NCBI RefSeq assembly: GCF_021155775.2
Contig: NC_060232.1
Location: 10,321,251-10,385,250, forward strand
DNA length: 64,000 nucleotides
Direction of reading: 5' to 3'
DNA from: Neodiprion pinetum
Taxonomy: Eukaryota; Arthropoda; Insecta; Hymenoptera; Diprionidae
The notes beneath the pieces are model-generated. The model ran no database searches, was not told the DNA's origin, and saw only the letters and a list, made by a program, of their open reading frames with translations. Shown here piece by piece: positions 1 to 14,934 of this stretch; position 1 is the stretch's first letter, and each line of letters opens with the position of its first letter. The translations under genes and the position numbers were made by a program.

Positions 1-3000
1 ATGGTAATTACTGCGCTTCCGGACTCAAGGCGGAGCTGAAAAGCTGGTTGGAAATTAAAAAAAAAATAAATGACATTGAGAGATCGTGACTTTGTGAGTG
101 GCCGTTACGAGAGCTGATTTTTTTCACTGAAAATATTTTTATTTAATCATTTTCCTTATTCGAGGTTGCCAGTGATGTCGGTATTTGAGTTGGTGAAATA
201 CTCAACCGGATTTCGTAAAATTGAGGAAAGAAATTATCGGTCAGCCATTCTTGTTACGAGTCAAAATGGATTGCCTGCGGTAAGAAATCTGCTCTCCAGA
301 TCTCGATTCCAACGCTTTAGTCTCTTTGTTTGTTTGAAATGTATTTTCCATCGTACTCAAATCAAACAGTGCCCAACCAGGCACGTGGTTTTCTTTGAGA
401 TCAAAGAGATAAGGTTTCAAAAGTGACCCGTGTGTATCCGACGTACTGACTTCGGTCTTCAAGCTCACTCCGCCTTGCCCCAATTTCATATTTGATTATA
501 ACGAGCAATAAACGGAAGCCATCTTTAAGAAGTCAACGCGAAACCAAATCCTAACCCTATATCCAAAACCGTCAAACTTCGTTGCTATTCTTTCGTTATT
601 TATTGAGGCATTTAATCTCGACCACCGACGTTTGGCGCCGAATTGAAATCGGCGACGGCAGTTTCCACTCCTTGCCTCATACATCACGTAGTACTCGGTA
701 CTCTAGCTTATTTTGGCCACCCTGGATTCGCTGACATTAATATCAAAGTGGACACAATGTGGGGTTAGTAATAATTGGTTTGCCCCTTAGTCTCCGCCGG
801 ACTCAGCATTGTTCTCGTTCGTCGTAACCATTATACACGCCATTTTCATTTTGGGTGTGATAAGTATCCAACTCATTGCTCGAAAATTAACCGGGTTCAT
901 TTTTTGTCGCGTGTTCAGTTTTTTATGAGTTAATAACACCAATCCTCTTTCAATAGTTATTGCAAATAACGGTTTCAAAATATTTCTAAAGTTTCGAGGT
1001 ACTCGTATAATTTGAAATCACATTACAGAGGGACGAAGATTGTTGGTAATGAACTCTAAAAATCTATGAACCGAGTTGTTCAGATGGATAATTTTCGTGC
1101 TGAAGTACACGAAAGCTCAAATATACTCTATAAAATTTATATTTCTTCTTCTTTTTCATCTACTCAGATATACTAAATCACTCGTGAAATTTTTACCACC
1201 TGAACGCCGAAATCACCTTCAAATTTTAATAAAATGTCAAAGTTTTACAATTTCACATCGCGGGTATATAACGTAGACATAAATAAACAACAGGACGAAA
1301 AGGTGTTTCAAAAGAGATTGATCAGTAGAAATCCGACGTTATTATTTGTAGAACGCCCTGCAAATATTTTCGTTTTAAATAGCTCAGGTTTTTTTCCTAT
1401 GTATTAAATTGCGAGTATCACTCAAATTGCATAGAACATAGTTTTTTCCTAGCTTTATGCCGTATCTAATTTGTTTTTTATTTTTTCTTTATTATTGTAT
1501 AACACTGACTATTGTTCAATAAAACTTATTACTCTCAGAAGGGCTCCCCTGAAAACGGTGAAAAGGTCAACCGATGACGGTTTTATTTAATCGGACCATC
1601 GACAGCAAAAACCATTTTCCATACTCTGAACAAAGACAAGAAAACCGATATTTTTGTTTGACCATCGAATTCGTTGCTAGTATCAAACCATCCGTTCAGC
1701 GTTCCGTACAAGGCGGTTATGAAAACGCAAAAAATGTATCAGCAAGCACGCCGGTAAGACTGTAGTAAGAAATATAGTGGCGAATCGTATTTGGCGTCAT
1801 ATTTCAGTATAATACTCGGTGTTATAAATCCGAGCCGGTCGCCGGCCGCATACTAATGCCAAAGTTGCGCCACGAAGTTGGCAGGTGTGGGTGCTAGGAG
1901 CGAAGTGGTGGGGTTTTTTTAAAAAATTCAAGAAAAATCTCGCTCCCCTAGAGACGTTGGGGGTTGAGGGACTCGGTTCACCTGAGCTAGTAATTTTATT
2001 CATCCGTTGCGAGATTATCTCGCCGGCAGAGGGCGGGTGTGGGAAATCCCGTTTGTTCAGCCTCTGAGATATGCCAGTCAGCCAACCGAGGGAGATCATT
2101 TACTCGCATGAATTCGTAATATCAGAAAGCTTAACCCCGTACCCCAAGGGTTGAAGAATCTCGCGAAAGAGAAGTTTGCGTGGAATCAGAGCCGCCCCCA
2201 ACTTTGGATCCAAGGTAAATGTACGCCCGAATGTCATCTCAAAGGACAATTGCGTCGGTGGGTTGCATAGCTTCCTTGGAGAATACATTCACTTGCCTTT
2301 CTTCCTAACCCTCGACGGATCTGCCAGGTCTTATCCCTGTGTACCGGTAGGTACATAGACCGAGAGAAATACTGAAAGGAACGACTCACCCCCGGCGCTT
2401 CATTAAATTTACACTCCAACAATATGCCTCAGAACTTTGATCCGGATACCCAGTTTCTAAGGAGTAACGGATGTCATGGAAAATTTATCCAGCTAACGAA
2501 CCTACGGGATCCAACCGTTTGAGAAAGGCATTTTTGAAAAGGAGATTGAATACTCGGCCGTATGAACATGTTGTTAGAATTTTTATATTATACTTTGACA
2601 ACGCGGAATACTAATATCTAGTATCGGTATTGTAATATGGAGATTGTTTATCTTAATTTAAAAAAAAAAAGAAAAACGTTGTCCATAAACTCAGTAACCT
2701 TTTGTACCAGAATCATAGAAAAATAAAAGGATGCAATCCTGGTATTTCTAATCCGAAATGAAATCTCTTACAATGAGCCAACTAAAAATGAATTCTGAAA
2801 ACAACTAATAAGGATAGTCTTTGAAATGTTCGAAAAGGAGTTTTGGGAATCTGAAGAATCTGCATTTGAAACGGTATTTTTGAAAAGGTTCCAAAACATC
2901 TAATAGACCACGTACGTGATTATCTGAATCTGAACTCGATGTTCTTAACGTCATCTTTATAAAACGTCTGAGAAAATTAAGAAACAATTGATACGTCTTT

Positions 3001-6000
3001 AACGAGAACACAATTAGACAATTTCTATTTTCAATATTTATTGGAATTCTATTAATACTTACATGAATTGGAATAAAACCCGTAGAAAATCCATTTATTA
3101 TTATTGGACAAATTTGAACGTTAATATACTTCTCTTATTTTTTAATATACCCTACATTAACAAAAATATGAGACTATTTATTAAACTGAATTAATTTATC
3201 AAATCAATGAACTTGAAAAGAAAGGCCCAACGGATGGAACCGATTTATGTCTCAATATTGAGAGCACGGAGTACTGACAATAGAAAAGTAAATCTGACGA
3301 TCGTAATTCCCGTCTCCCTCACTTAGGCTAGGACTTCATAGCTATTACAGCCTTCTCCAGCGAGCTTCTGTCAGCGCGATGCGACAGTCAATCGACTCGT
3401 AGGTACGTGTGAGTTTCTCTAAGCAGTTGCCAGAATACGGGAACACACGTGCATTATATAACGCCGGCGTGGTTACACGAAGGGAAGAAAACGTTATCCA
3501 GCAGCGGTAACAATAAGAGAGAATTCCCTTGCAAGCAGCAAACTAGCGAACGAGAGGTTCTCTCCCTTCCTCCCTCTTTCAAGCTACAGAAAACGGCTAA
3601 CCCGAGTCGCTATCTCGAGACTCCCCGACACGAGTCAGCCAGGGCTTTACACATTATGCGTAATGACTGGTAAGTCCTCGGAAAGCTTCACGTTGCGTGG
3701 CTGCTGGAGCGAGACTCGAATTAACTCCGTTTACCCCGGTTTAATAACAAAGTTCGAAACGAGTTTATCAAGATTTCACAGATTCATTCTCTCTCGCTTA
3801 CCATCTGAAGTAAACTAAAACATATCCCTACTTTAAAACTCATCCCCGAGTTCCGCCTAACGCCCCGCTTCCCGAGGAGTCGACTTGAACTTTTCCGATT
3901 TAGCCACTAACCGGTACTTAACTCGACCTATTATTGCCCCCGAGGAAGAAATACTACCGGGAGAAATGCATCTCTCCGAGTCATCGTCGTCCGGATATAC
4001 ATACATAAATATATATATATATAATATACATATGTTCTGGGATTTCAATAAGTCTTCGCTCTTTATCTCTCTTTACTCCTGCGAGATAGCGTAGGTACGT
4101 GGCATCTCGGTTACTGCACACCTTTACGAGTGCGTAACTGAATCGTTATGAGTTAGTGGTAATGCGAACGACGAAAGTTAATAACGTGAGGAGAAGCCGG
4201 AGATATACGAGTTGGACGGGATATATATCATTTTTCTTTCTTGTTGGCCAGAGGCTGACTTGTCTCCTGCACTGGAAATGAACAAGACCGCTGGCTCACT
4301 GTCGGCGACACAGGAAGAAATCTCGTCGTCTTCCCGGCAAATGATTCCAGTTTCCTTTTTTCCCCCCCATCTCTTTTCTCCTTCCTCTCTGCCACATCTC
4401 GTTCTCTCTTCCGTAAGTTCTTGCCATCGGAATTAATAAATATCCAAGGATGTGAGAATCGCATTGTTGCGCACGCTGGACATCATCGCAAATAGATATT
4501 GAACAATTTATAATTGGAATTCTAAACTGTGGTGTCATTTTTTATGAACAAAACTAGAAAATTACATTTTTTTAATTGACCGCAACGACAACGATGTAAC
4601 CCTTGGGAGCTTATTTATTTACTATGCCGGCACAATGTTTCTGTCAGATCGAACAATATCTCTCGCTTCGGCTAGCGGAAAGTGAGGACGAAACTAAATT
4701 CGAGGAGTTCTTCAAGTTGAATAAAGAAAATAAGAAGGATTTGAGAGAAAGACGTTTCCGTTCAAGGGGAAAATTTTTACTTACCAGAAATAATTTGACA
4801 TTTATGTTATAGTGGAGAGAGTAAAATCTGTACCTTTCGGCTTGCGATAGGTAGAATTTATCTTACGATTTGCGTTACCTAATCCAAGAAGCTCGTCGTA
4901 GAGTTATAAAACTTTATGAGTGATCGGCCGACTGCAGCTCTGCTACTTCAGTTTTATCGCTCAACTCATATATTATACCTAACGCGAAAATTAATTATCT
5001 AGCAAAGAAATAAATTGACAAGTGCGGTGGAAGCGAAACGAGTTTTTTTTAACAACATTACGTCAACTGAAAGATGTTATATAACGATTATCTGAGTCAT
5101 TGAAAAAAATCTTATGACAAAGTTACTAATTTTAAGAAGTGTATAGATTTGATGGTGAAAATGATAGAAAATATACCTATAATTTCATACATCTATCAGG
5201 AAATTTTTTATAAGTCAATTTTCGCGTCAACTCTGCGAAGATGTTCTGAAATTGAGATCGAAACTCTATTAGGACGGAATATCACTCGCTTTGAAAAACG
5301 TAAAGCCAAGTAAACAACTTGCAAAAAATCAATCAACGATTGTCATTAGCTCCTTATTTTTTTAGCGTCTTGAAAGTGAGTTTTTATTGACAAATATTAT
5401 ATAATATATAATATTCTCAAAATATTAATTATCCTGGATTTCTTGATTTCGTATTATTGCGATGTTCCGCATAAACTGATCGAATGTGACACTATTCGAC
5501 AGAAAAACATGATATCAAAAATTTGATTTCACTTCTATAAACTCAGGAATAATGACATAAATAAAGTTGTCAAAAATCATCGGTGAATAGTTCAAGAACC
5601 ACATTCGTGTACGAAAATTGGCTTTCTTATGGAAAAAAGCGGCAGCTGTTTCCTTAAAAAAAATATAATTGCGGCTACTGTGATGAAAAAAAAAAAAAAA
5701 CCTAACAGGTACATATTGTGGCTAATAATGCCCTTCGGTACATTTCCATTCTCGGAGCGAAAAAAAATGGGCAAATAGTAACCTCACCTTGAATTTGACC
5801 TTCTTTTTTATATTTCTCGCAATGGAATTGTCAAAGAGAATTCTCATAATAAGAAATAAATCGTAATCACCTGAGTTAGGAGCAAAAAGAACGATCGGAA
5901 CCAAAAATTTTTTCGGCTGACCTCGCGTATCGTTTATCCAGTGTTTCCGCAGTCAGGTTAAAAGCGAAACATTCCGAAAGTCTCGATTTTTCTTCCTTAT

Positions 6001-9000
6001 AAGGCACGATAATTAAGACGTTAAACAATCCACACAATAGTCGTTTTGTCGCGTTAACACGAAACAAGTGCAGTATTTGAAATTGGTTACGTGATGGTCC
6101 CGAGTCATTCACAGCGATACCTAATTTCCGTTACAACTCGTGCGTAAAGTTTCGAACGAGAGATACTGGTCAGGGCCGGGTTACGTCTATCTTGTGAAAA
6201 AAACGCAGAGCACCATTTGTCCGAAGGGAATTGAGACCTAGATTGTCCGCGAAGCTGGTACAAGGAGACAGACGACGCTTTTTAAGGAGATCGACGAAAA
6301 CGAATCGAACAGAAAAACCGAGCAGTCGCGGGGCCGAATTATACCGTGGATAATTCTCTTCGATAAGCAAACGTAACTCCGTTTAAGTTCCAAATAAGGA
6401 AAATAAAACGGTGTCACGATCCGAACTGAATCGTTTACTGAAATCGGATGAAAAATATAAGAGAAAACGGAACAATAAGGAGGAAAAGAAAATTAAAAAG
6501 AGTTCCACTTTGCGGGGCACCTGCGCAACAACTGCGCGAAAATAGATGTTGCGTGGTAGTAATTTACGATCCCAAGGAGCTGGTCGAGGGTTGCAGGCCA
6601 CCACCTCCTCGTGTATAAGTAATCTTGACTCACAATGCCCCCCCCTCCCTCGACTCGTAAATGAACCAGTAAACTTTTCAGCGAACTTAATCATTTCCAA
6701 AGGCGGCTCTACTTTTTTGGAGCTGCGAGGTGTGGGAAGGAATTTTCAACAACCTAGCAAACTGTTTTAAGATGAACTCGTAAAACACTTTGGTATAGCG
6801 GGCATTATTTTTAGCCGATAAAGTATGCCCCAGACTGGCACGAATATCGTCAGGCGCCACCCTCGGTACTACATTTTTGTTCTCCCTTCCTTTTCTTCGC
6901 AACCCAATATCTTCTCTTTTCAGGAATTCGCAAGAGCGATCCTTGACCGAAGAATTTACACCATCGTCACTCAGGAAAAGGTCGACCTCTGGGTAATATC
7001 CGGCCTTACTGGCGCCTTCAAGGCCCCAAGGGCTTCACCTTTCGACGTTCCGAGCGGTAAAGACAGCGAGTTACTCGAGAATTAGAAACAGGAAATCATT
7101 TATTGTCGATTTATTATGCTTGCGGGAAGAAATCTCTGCAATACTCGCTAAGCTAGCCAAGTCAGACTGTAAAAGATGAGTCGAAAATTGAAGACTCTTT
7201 GTGCGCAAGAAGGCAAGTGTCTTTCCCCCTAGAAATGAAGGAACCAATGGGAATCAAAACCATTCTGTCTTCTGCGGATTTTACGAGAAACGTACTTGAA
7301 AGGAATCAATTTACATCAATTTTCACTCATTTTATTCGATCGATAATTCAGATTAAATTTTGGATACATTTACGAGAAATAAATTGCTGTTGAATTTACT
7401 AGAATCTCCGACAAAATTGTTAGAGACTGGCACAGCTTGGTTTTAAAATTTTTTCAATATGCAGTTATATTTACTTACAAATTTAACGTGAGGGAAATTT
7501 CCAGTTACAAAAATTTTATTAAGGTTATCAACAAAAACGCATTAATTCCCAAAGAAGTAAATGCATTAGTCATTTTTTTCTCTGCGAAAGTGATCAAACA
7601 ACCATTTTTTAAATGAGGATAATCTCTCCAATTGCCATTCTCCTTAAACGTTAATTCTTTATTCTTTAATTTCACACGATGCTGTGTATTTTTGTGACTC
7701 CTTCGCCAAAACCGGCAATTTTACGTCTAATAACTAATTTCATTTCGTTTACTTGAAAGAAAAATCTAAAAACAGAACAATCCATTCCCAATTAATCGTA
7801 GACATAAATTGTTTGTGTTTTCAATTAATCGATTCGTCGTTTTCCGATTAATCGATCAATCGCTCAGCCCTGATACAAAGGTACACAGTAAAAAATGTTT
7901 AACCTCAATCGAGCGGTATGATCAATAAACTGTAACGGAAAGTTATACCGAACAATGCTGTCCGTTCTCACACCGAGAGGTAAAATTTTTCTCCCCGTTA
8001 TTTGATTTATAGTGTTAAGAAAGCAATTAGACAGTTTTAATGCGGTATAAAATGATTTTTTAATTGGAATTATTGTTCGTAAATGAGAAAGATTTGTGTC
8101 TTCCCTCCGGCTTACTCCCGATGTTTGACTGAAATCCCTCAGGGTAATTGAATTAATTATCGAAGTCAATTACACTTTTAAGTGTGCAACAACTCTAATT
8201 CCGTTCTCTCGCCCTCTGGGACAAAATTTCCATGAAAATTGTCAATTTTCCCAACCACCTAACCTACTTATTTAGTGACAGATGGCGGTAACCAATTATA
8301 AGGGTGACTGCAATTAACTCGGAGGAAACTGTATATCAAAAGATCTTTTCAACGCTATATATTTCGACGATGACCACGAGGCCGAAAGCCAGCTACCAAG
8401 TTCAACCTGCACCTCAGTTCATCGACGGCTTCGTTCGCGAGTTTTGTGCCTATTATACAGACCGGTAATTGTTCTATTCTCGTATTTAACCAGCCAACTA
8501 TATTTACGTAACAAACTCATGCTAATGAGACGACGTGCAGCACCACGCTTCGTCCTCAGAACCTTTGCCAAACCCGTATAAGCGGCCAAGTTATACTTGT
8601 ATGTGCCTGGAGTATCTAGCTGTGATACCATCGTAACTTTCGTCTCCGCATCTACTAAAGTCGCGATTGTAATTGCGTAATAAACTCACTGCCTACGCGC
8701 TACGGGCTCGTTCACCCGAGCATCGGTGAGGGAAAGAGAGAAAAACGTGAGAAAAAATGAGGGAAAGAACGCAAATGTGAGAGACAGGGGGAAGCTGCTT
8801 CGTTAACAAATTCCTGTTGCACCCTCATCTAAATTTTCTTCGCCAAATTGATTTATCAATAAATTAACTTCCAGACTGAAAGCAATGTTTTTCTATATTT
8901 TTGCGATATATATTTATGAATATATGTATGATACATACGTATGAAGAAGAACCCTGGGGTTTGGCATACCAGCGGCCGTGAATTCGTAATAAAAATTGAT

Positions 9001-12000
9001 GGGACATTGTAGAAATGGACTCACCCCTCGGCACAATCAATCATATTGTTTTCTTTCATCATTTCATCCAATAGAAAGCAATGTAAAATAATAATGAAAA
9101 TTAAATCTGTCAAATTATTCGTAACATTTGTAACAAGGAAACCGAATGGTTTTTATAAGTTAAAGTTTAAAGGTTTCATAAACTGTATAAGACAATGAAA
9201 ATTCTGAAATATGTGGAAGCGAATAATCTAATTCATTTTTTCCGGACTTTCCCGGTGGCGAAGCACATCGAAGTTGATGAAAAAAATCGGCATCTGAGCA
9301 TTTTTCTTTTTTTTTTTAGAAGAAAGATTGCGGTTCACTCACTTCCTTGTCCGTCGCATCTTCCGGGCAACATCCGGTTTTCACGATTCCGATCGATCAA
9401 TACTTGAAGTGGATAAAACAAAGCAACGTGAAACTTTTGGAACACTTCGAAAAACACTATAATCAGACCTTGAATCACACAAAGTGAAATTTTTTGTAAT
9501 CGTACTCACAGAATCTACCAAAGCACAATTTTTTCGCCACAGTGCCTCTCATAAGCATCTTCAGTGGTTTTTGGGGTGAATAATCCTCTCGCTCCTGGAA
9601 TACAGCTTCCCATAAATCCCCTACGTTTTCACATGTTAACTCATGCGTACCCTTCTAAGCGAATTGAAGATCAGCATAATGCTTTCCCGAGACTCGAAGC
9701 TCACAATAGCTTGAACGTAGATAAAACACTATCACCCGAAAAATTTTAAGCGAAAATCAATGTTCAGTGTCTTTGCCAAACGAATAAGTAACATAGATGT
9801 CTCAGAACAACAGCGAAGTAAACAAGACTCACCTGGTCGTTTGCAATAGGGTTATTTATACAAACCAAGTCGACTGTAGCGTCAAACGACGTTCTGAAAT
9901 GACTTTGATCGGTTTGGTGCCGCTGTTGCAAGGTACCGAAGTAAATCGGAAGCCTGAAAATGTAAGAAAATTCTTTATCGCCCCCGTCCAAATCCATTAA
10001 AGTGACAAAAACACGTCACTGCATGGTTATCGAAAAGCTTATATTAACGTAAAGCCATACAGCGAGTAAAAATTTGACGAGCATCATCATCGCCGCGAGA
10101 ATCTGTCTCCTAATCGAAAACAGTTCGGCTAAACGGGCACCGTCGACGTTCCGTACTTCGGATACATAAGCGATATACCTAAGCATGATTGCTTGCGAGG
10201 TAACCCGACTCAAAACCCTTGTTTCCATTCGACTCAGCGCTGACAGATGAAAACCTTCCTCATGCAAGATACATCCCCGTAAATAGGCACACCTAAATCA
10301 GTTGCCTCCCACGACGGCTACATCAAGCCGGTGGTAAGTGAATACAAGTACAGGTATGGTGGAGCTGTACCAAGGCAGGTACCAGGTAAGAGACGCATAG
10401 CTTGGCGGCCCAACAATACATACGCCTCGCGGTGTTGGCTCTACCAACTTAATCTCTGGTACAGGTCTATGTGTGCGCGGGAGAACCTCGAGCATTATTA
10501 TTCAGCAGTGAGCACAATCTGTCGTCTCATCAGGAACTCAACCACTCAATCTATCTCGGCGAAATACCGTCTCACGAGTTGGGTCGAGGTATGCGGCAAC
10601 AGCACTGCTTCAATCATCCTGCAGCAACTTCGTGAAGAAGGCCAGAAGGGCCCGAATGACGACGAAATTCGACAGGAAGGCAACTCACTGCAACGCTGGT
10701 AAAATACAACTTCAACACCGTCTATTATGTTCTAATTTCCTCACTCTGACCCGATTTGGTCCTCCGGGTAGCGTTTTCAACTGAATATTCTATAAATACT
10801 TCGATCGGCTTGGTGAGACCTCATTTTTATGGATATAAGTTTTTAAGAGACACGCGTGTTTTCCACGTTCTTGTTCCTCTTTTTTTCTCCCTCTCCTCGA
10901 CGTCAATAGCTTTCGGGATTTTCAAGAGGATCTCTGGGGATTTTGGGAAAGAAGTTTCTCTCGTCTAATGCCTCGACCAGATCGGGGTTTCCTCGTGAGA
11001 CTGAAAATTGTGCGATGTACGCTTCGGGGATGTTTTGTGGTGCTTATCACACGCCGGCCTCCGTTACTTGAAAGCTTACTCTTGTTTATCACGCACGAAT
11101 CTATTCCTCTATCTTTTCTCTGTTACCGGATCAATTGTGAGGCTCGTACGATGGTTTTGTATACTTTACATAAACGATTCACGTCTTAGCATACAGTGGA
11201 TCTTGATGTGATATAAAACATGTCAGTGATGTATGCATTTACTACTCAAGACGTCAGGACCAATGTCCGTTATGATCCGTCCAGGTGATATAATCAAAAT
11301 GACGAACAGTTTCGGCGATACTTATCAAAATTATCATTTCCAAGATAATAAGCATGCTCAAAATACGAATGAAAATGATGTTTTCAGACATTTTTTTTAA
11401 ATTTCAATTCTCAAGCCGAGAATTGCATGCTCGAATTTAACAAAAAAAAAAAAACATTTACTTACTAACAAGTTGTGCGGACTGATAGGTATTGAAGCAA
11501 ATACTCTCCGAATAATTTTTCATCGTCTTTTGGTCTCCGATACTGAAATGGTGCCGCTTTCAAAGGACAGTTTCTTCGTCTAGCTGAAGGCAAAGTTAAA
11601 GAGATTGTAAATCAAGTGCATTTAACAGTATCTGGAATCAAAATTGAATCAGGCTACTCTGTAAATTAGAAAAAAAAAAATTGGCGAGTGATAACACTGC
11701 AAAGATATTCCCGAAAAAAAAAACAAAATCCTCACTTATAGTATATTGACGGTATTAATCACTCCGACTTCGATAACTTTTACTGACCGCAAAGAAGTTG
11801 GAAATAAGATACTTGACCTAAAATACACCCTAGTATCTCTAGTTTCCGTATTAACCTCGTTCTCGTTTCGTGGCCCGATTCCGAAACTCGATACACACGG
11901 GGTTTAGTTTGATTTATTTTACTTCCTCGTATCATCCTTCGTCATTCGTTAAAATCCTGCTCGGCTACATCTCTCGTGACAGTATCCATATTCCGATATA

Positions 12001-14865
12001 CAAAAACTCTGTACATATACATTGCGGAACACTTTCATCCTTAATTGGAAAATTACTTACAAAGCATAAACAAGAAGAAACGTCTCTAAAACTTTGTTCC
12101 AAACAAGCTTACGGTGAGTTCACCTCTGCAGTATTTCCACTGAAATTCGGCAACTTTCCTCGGAACATGTGTTCCGTCTGCTTGAGTACTGCTCAAGAAT
12201 TCCAAACCATGCAGAGGTGAACCCTCCCGGAAACTCCAAATCTCTTATCATACCGTAAAATCGGTTGCAACCATGGTGTAAGGTACATTCCGATTTAGAC
12301 GTACTAATCTCCCATTTTTCTGCTGAAATTTTATTGCGCTGCAAGTTGATGCAATTGCAGCAAAAATGAAAACTATTTATAATATTTCAGTAGTACTGTG
12401 TGAGTGATTGAATTTTTTTTTTTTTTTTGCAGTCGCAGCCTCATTCAAGTACAAACAATTTAAAATTCTGACGGCAATTTCAGCAGCAATAATAACCCCG
12501 CCATGCTTACAGTAAACGTAACAGAATTTTTATCCCATGTCCAAGGCTTATGAGAGCACATTCAACATTTTAAGGATTGGACGGGAACATTTGCATCCTA
12601 CGGTCATTACGTCAGCATAAAGCTCAAGCCTTAACAAGCCGCATATTTATCTCGCTCATTAGTTCTACCAGCACCCATGCTGTACTTTTATACGTAATTT
12701 CAGGTCTCACCCTCGGTATTTAAAGGCATACACTTCCAGCGAAGTAAGGACATTATTTCGTGTTTAGGATGTCGTTGGATGTTGCAGCGGCAGATGCTTC
12801 TAATGATATGTCTGCCGACGTAACCGAACGCACGGCGATGATAATTATTGTATATTCAGATGGTAAAACTCGTACCATTATGCGTTGTCCTGTGCAACGA
12901 GCTTGGCACGAGTTGACGTTAGGTGAGCTGGTCGCGGTTAAGGAAAGTCAAGGTAAGATGAAGCGAGGCGAGGCGATCCAGTAAGCATCCGCTTCTATGA
13001 ACCGATAACCGTGCCCACAACGCCAATAATTACCGGGGAATGCTTCCTGACTGTGGGAAACTCTGTGGCGTTCCGTAGCTCACTACCAACTCCAACATAC
13101 ATTCATGCATATAACTAGGCGCTCACTTAGCTTTAGATTACTTCACCTTCATACAGTGAAAATCAATAATGGCATTGTCACTTCCGTTATACTTGCAAAA
13201 AAATCTTCCTGTATTGGGACATCGCTGATCCTATCGAACAGTGCGCGAAGGAACGAAAAAACTGTCCTTGACCATTCGAACAAACGGTTCTAGTTTTCAT
13301 CAGTATCTGAATCCCACATTTAATCGCCACGGTTATCGCTATATTCTCTATATACAGACATTTTTGTGAGCTACTAAACGTAACATTCTTATAACCTTAG
13401 TATCGAAAAGTTACACCCATAAAATCTACCGTGTTATAATTAAGTTCCTAAATTCAATCGTTACGCATTCAGTAGAATGAATCACACCATTAGTTCGACT
13501 GACTGAGCACTTATGGATTTCTAGACATCCTTTATTCCAATGCCAGAGATCCATTCCTCCAAGCGTCTGAATCACTCGACAGGGTGTAGAATGTCTGCAT
13601 TGAGCATAGCTCACATCAGCCAACTGGCTCGTGGTACAAGTTTAACGCAAACCAACCCGGGAACTTCGTCAAACTGGTGTATAACCGGCACTTTCCTACC
13701 ACCTCGAACCCTTCTGCCATCTTCTCCTAACGCTGTTTCTCCGACTCACCCGACTCGCAGTGGGGGACCTCGAATTGTTAATTCTGATTACCTTTACGCC
13801 CGCCATTTCTCGCTGTTCCGTTCGCTTCCCTCCTCGCCTGCTTTGCCTTCGCTAATGTTCCTCCATTTGTGTCAAAGTTGAATCGCGTTTCAGAGTTCAG
13901 AGATTTTACCAACCGTTACGGGATTGTCGCATGCTTTACACTCGCCAACTCTCCGAGTCTCTGCAGATTTCACGCAGAATGAAAATTCATGCAGACCTGG
14001 ACACGTTTTATTCCTGACGTAACGAATGGTTGGAATTTTACATACCAATTTTGATCGAGTCTCAATCAAACGCGTTCAACATTTATGTGAAATCAAGAAA
14101 TTAGTATCATCATGTGTTACAAATTATACGATGTGTGTACTTATATTTAGAATACCATCTGGTTCATTACGCTAACGATGAGATTATCCGACAATTATCC
14201 TTCGTACTGGCGATTTGATTTTCCCCCGACAGATTAATTATCTCTGCAATAATCGCATTCACTGCATCAAGATTTATACCCATTCCTTGCAAGCGGTTTG
14301 CCTCACAAAGAATGTGAGCAACCAATCATTCGGCAAGCTATACTCCGTCCTTTGTATTTAAAATTCGCTCCACTCGTAAATTAATGATTGCCTGTCAGAC
14401 GGTCAATGCATTTCATATGATTCTCGTGGGATATTCAGTACCGAGAAAGCCATTGGCATGGATGAATCTTTGCAGTAGCTAAAGCCTCATCACTTTTGCA
14501 TCACTCGATATTTGATAAGCCTTCTGCATTATCATAAAACAATAAGAAGTTCATCGAGCCGTACAATTAAACTCGGGCAACTTCCACCTTCAGAATTTTC
14601 ACCAGAGGTTGAAATCGTTAAGGATAATTGGAAGTCGTTGAAACGTTATCATTACTTGAACTTAAAGTTTTTAATCCCCTGCTTTGTATTCATGGGTACC
14701 CACCTACCTCCCCATGCCCGTACTATCTACATGTGTTTGTCCTGTGCTTACGGAGGGTGTGTAGCACAGACTACACACGCATAACATACATAAAATACGT
14801 GTACACATACTTTCAAGCGGACGCGTGGATATAATTTGCATAAAATTATATTTGTTGTGTTACAG
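1..14865 (+). other. CNOT6 intron, left end beyond the window
   Basis: No exon that I can defend lies here. The 14866 exon begins with a split codon, so an upstream CNOT6 exon must exist, but no leucine-rich-repeat coding was seen. GC-richer stretches lie at about 1830-2400, 3330-4450 and 10080-10720; they carry open frames on both strands without recognisable domains. Simple sequence includes an AT microsatellite at about 3996-4033, a 15-base A run at 5686-5700 and a 16-base T run at 12413-12428. An unexplained short ORF lies at 12769-12984. Confidence 0.7.
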
Positions 14866-14934
14866 TAACGGCAAACCATCCACCGCAGAGACCATGGATC
14901 CCCTTGACAAGGCCCAACAGGACTCGACCGACCT
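14866..14934 (+). CDS. CNOT6: CNOT6 exon: linker before the nuclease domain
   Basis: This 69-nt exon follows the acceptor TGTTACAG and precedes the donor GTGAGT. The first two bases complete a codon begun in an upstream exon outside the visible set. The frame then reads TANHPPQRPWIPLTRPNRT followed by RPT, and the last base T joins the next exon to make Cys. That gives RPTC-IFTVMCYN, which is the CNOT6 linker-to-EEP junction. An ATG in another frame (14893) begins a short peptide-like reading that is misleading: its phase does not fit the next exon. Confidence 0.93.

Noticed and set aside
10016..10702. Open frames on both strands in a GC-richer patch of the first intron
   Set aside because: Frames overlap on both strands with no domain or consistent splice sites. 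The minus frame has a hydrophobic stretch only.
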